Below, piece by piece: positions 6,809 to 7,519 of a stretch of DNA of 7,519 bases. The stretch lies in contig CAJQOB010000132.1 in NCBI GenBank assembly GCA_905479845.1, positions 1 through 7,519 of the forward strand. The letters are read 5' to 3'. Numbering within the stretch: the stretch's first letter is position 1; each line of letters starts with the position of its first letter. The DNA comes from an uncultured Flavobacteriales bacterium. GTDB lineage: Bacteria; Bacteroidota; Bacteroidia; Flavobacteriales_D; Crocinitomicaceae. Under the pieces are notes generated by a model. That model searched no databases. It was given only the letters and a program-made list of their open reading frames with translations, and had not been told where the DNA came from. A program made the position numbers and the translations under genes.

Positions 6809-7519
6809 ACAACGTTCTTGGTTTCCCTTTCATTTTTAGAGGAGCTTTGGATGTGCGTGCAACGACAATCAATGAAGAGATGAAGCTTGCGGCGGTAAAA
6901 GCAATTGCTGAACTTGCCAAGGAGAGCATTCCAGAGGAAGTTATTGAGGCGTATGGAGAGAAGAACATCTCTTTCGGACGTGATCAGATCATTCCAAAAC
7001 CGATTGATACACGATTGATATACTACGTAGCACCAGCCGTTGCCAAAGCAGCAATGGAATCAGGGGTAGCGAAAGAACCAATCACAGATTGGGAAGCTTA
7101 CGAAATGGAGTTGAAGAACCGTCTCGGTTTAGATAATAAACTCATTCGTACCATTACTGAGAAAGCACAGCGCTCACCAAAACGTGTTGTGTATGCTGAG
7201 GCAGACAACATTAAAATCTTGAAAGCGGCTCAAACTGCATGGGAAGAAGGTGTTGCATATCCAATTTTACTTGGAAAGAAACATGTTATCGAAGGGCTCA
7301 TTAATGAGTATATGATGGAATTCCCAGAGGTGGAAATCATCGATCCTAAATCGGACGAAGAAAAAGATCGTCGCCAAGATTATGGTCTTAAGTTCTTCGA
7401 AAAGCGCATGCGAAAAGGGGTTACCGAATTTGAGGCTATTCAAATCATGCGCGAGCGTAATCACTTCGGTGCGATGATGGTTGAATCGGGTGATGCCGAT
7501 GCCATGCTTTCGGGAATTT
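6805..7519 (+). pseudogene. maeB: maeB continuation in the shifted frame, cut by the window end
   Basis: From GTG 6805 this frame is open for 238 codons to the window edge and clearly continues MaeB. It begins VNNVLGFPFIFRGALDV, finishes the malic-enzyme NAD(P)-binding domain (INEEMKLAAVKAIAELA, IIPKPIDTRLI, APAVAKAAMESGVA), then enters the phosphotransacetylase-like domain near KAQRSPKRVVYAEAD, with PILLGKK, KRRGV-like KRMRKGV and the FGAMMVESGDADAMLSG signature at the right edge. In E. coli MaeB this domain is not catalytic but mediates acetyl-CoA feedback; the same role is inferred here. No decay is visible: no stops and intact motifs, so the lesion is either recent or a sequencing error. 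GTG 6805 overlaps the upstream TGA as GTGA; the first in-frame ATG is 6880. The 3' end lies outside the window. Confidence 0.82.

Noticed and set aside
6797..6810. Programmed -1 or +1 ribosomal frameshift at the maeB break.
   Set aside because: No slippery heptamer, no obvious downstream stem-loop, and re-pairing of the AAC/AAG tRNAs in the -1 frame would be poor.
7267..7464. 65-codon minus-strand frame near the right edge.
   Set aside because: Antisense to the phosphotransacetylase-like part of MaeB, whose plus frame carries clear family motifs.

Overview
The window looks like chromosomal DNA of a Bacteroidota member, most likely class Flavobacteriia. Four things point that way: a type IX secretion (T9SS) C-terminal sorting domain, a DUF4271 membrane protein in tandem with a divergent uroporphyrinogen-III synthase, matches to the Bacteroidota promoter consensus (TTTG, about 20 nt, TAnnTTTG), and A-rich leaders without Shine-Dalgarno sites. 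Genus cannot be decided from this sequence alone. It reads as ordinary core-metabolism DNA; I see no prophage, insertion sequence, CRISPR array, tRNA or rRNA.

Layout: (1) 1-161 is non-coding and holds two terminators facing each other, one for a + strand gene mostly left of the window and one for gcdH. (2) 162-1367 (-) is a glutaryl-CoA dehydrogenase-type acyl-CoA dehydrogenase. (3) A 112 bp divergent promoter region separates it from a two-gene + strand unit, DUF4271 (1480-2172) and hemD (2201-2950), both apparently starting with GTG. (4) hemD meets a sirtuin deacylase gene (cobB, -) tail to tail with one base between the stop codons. (5) After a 5' intergenic region with the best promoter of the window comes a 644-residue secreted protein (3797-5731): signal peptide, Omp28/thioredoxin-like domain with CGPC, Ig-like region, choice-of-anchor J-like region and T9SS sorting tail, closed by a very strong terminator. 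(6) 5861 to the right edge is maeB, a malic enzyme fused to a phosphotransacetylase-like domain. Its reading frame is broken at 6802-6808, and the rest continues in another frame to the window end.

The genes do not form one pathway. gcdH (lysine/tryptophan degradation to crotonyl-CoA), maeB (malate to pyruvate with NAD(P)H) and cobB (lysine deacylation, possibly desuccinylation) all touch acyl-CoA and central carbon metabolism, but they are separate transcription units, so any functional link is inference. The observation most worth checking is the maeB frame break: a sequencing or assembly error, a real pseudogene, or (less likely) a split gene coupled through a GTGA stop/start overlap. I found no convincing new biological system here.
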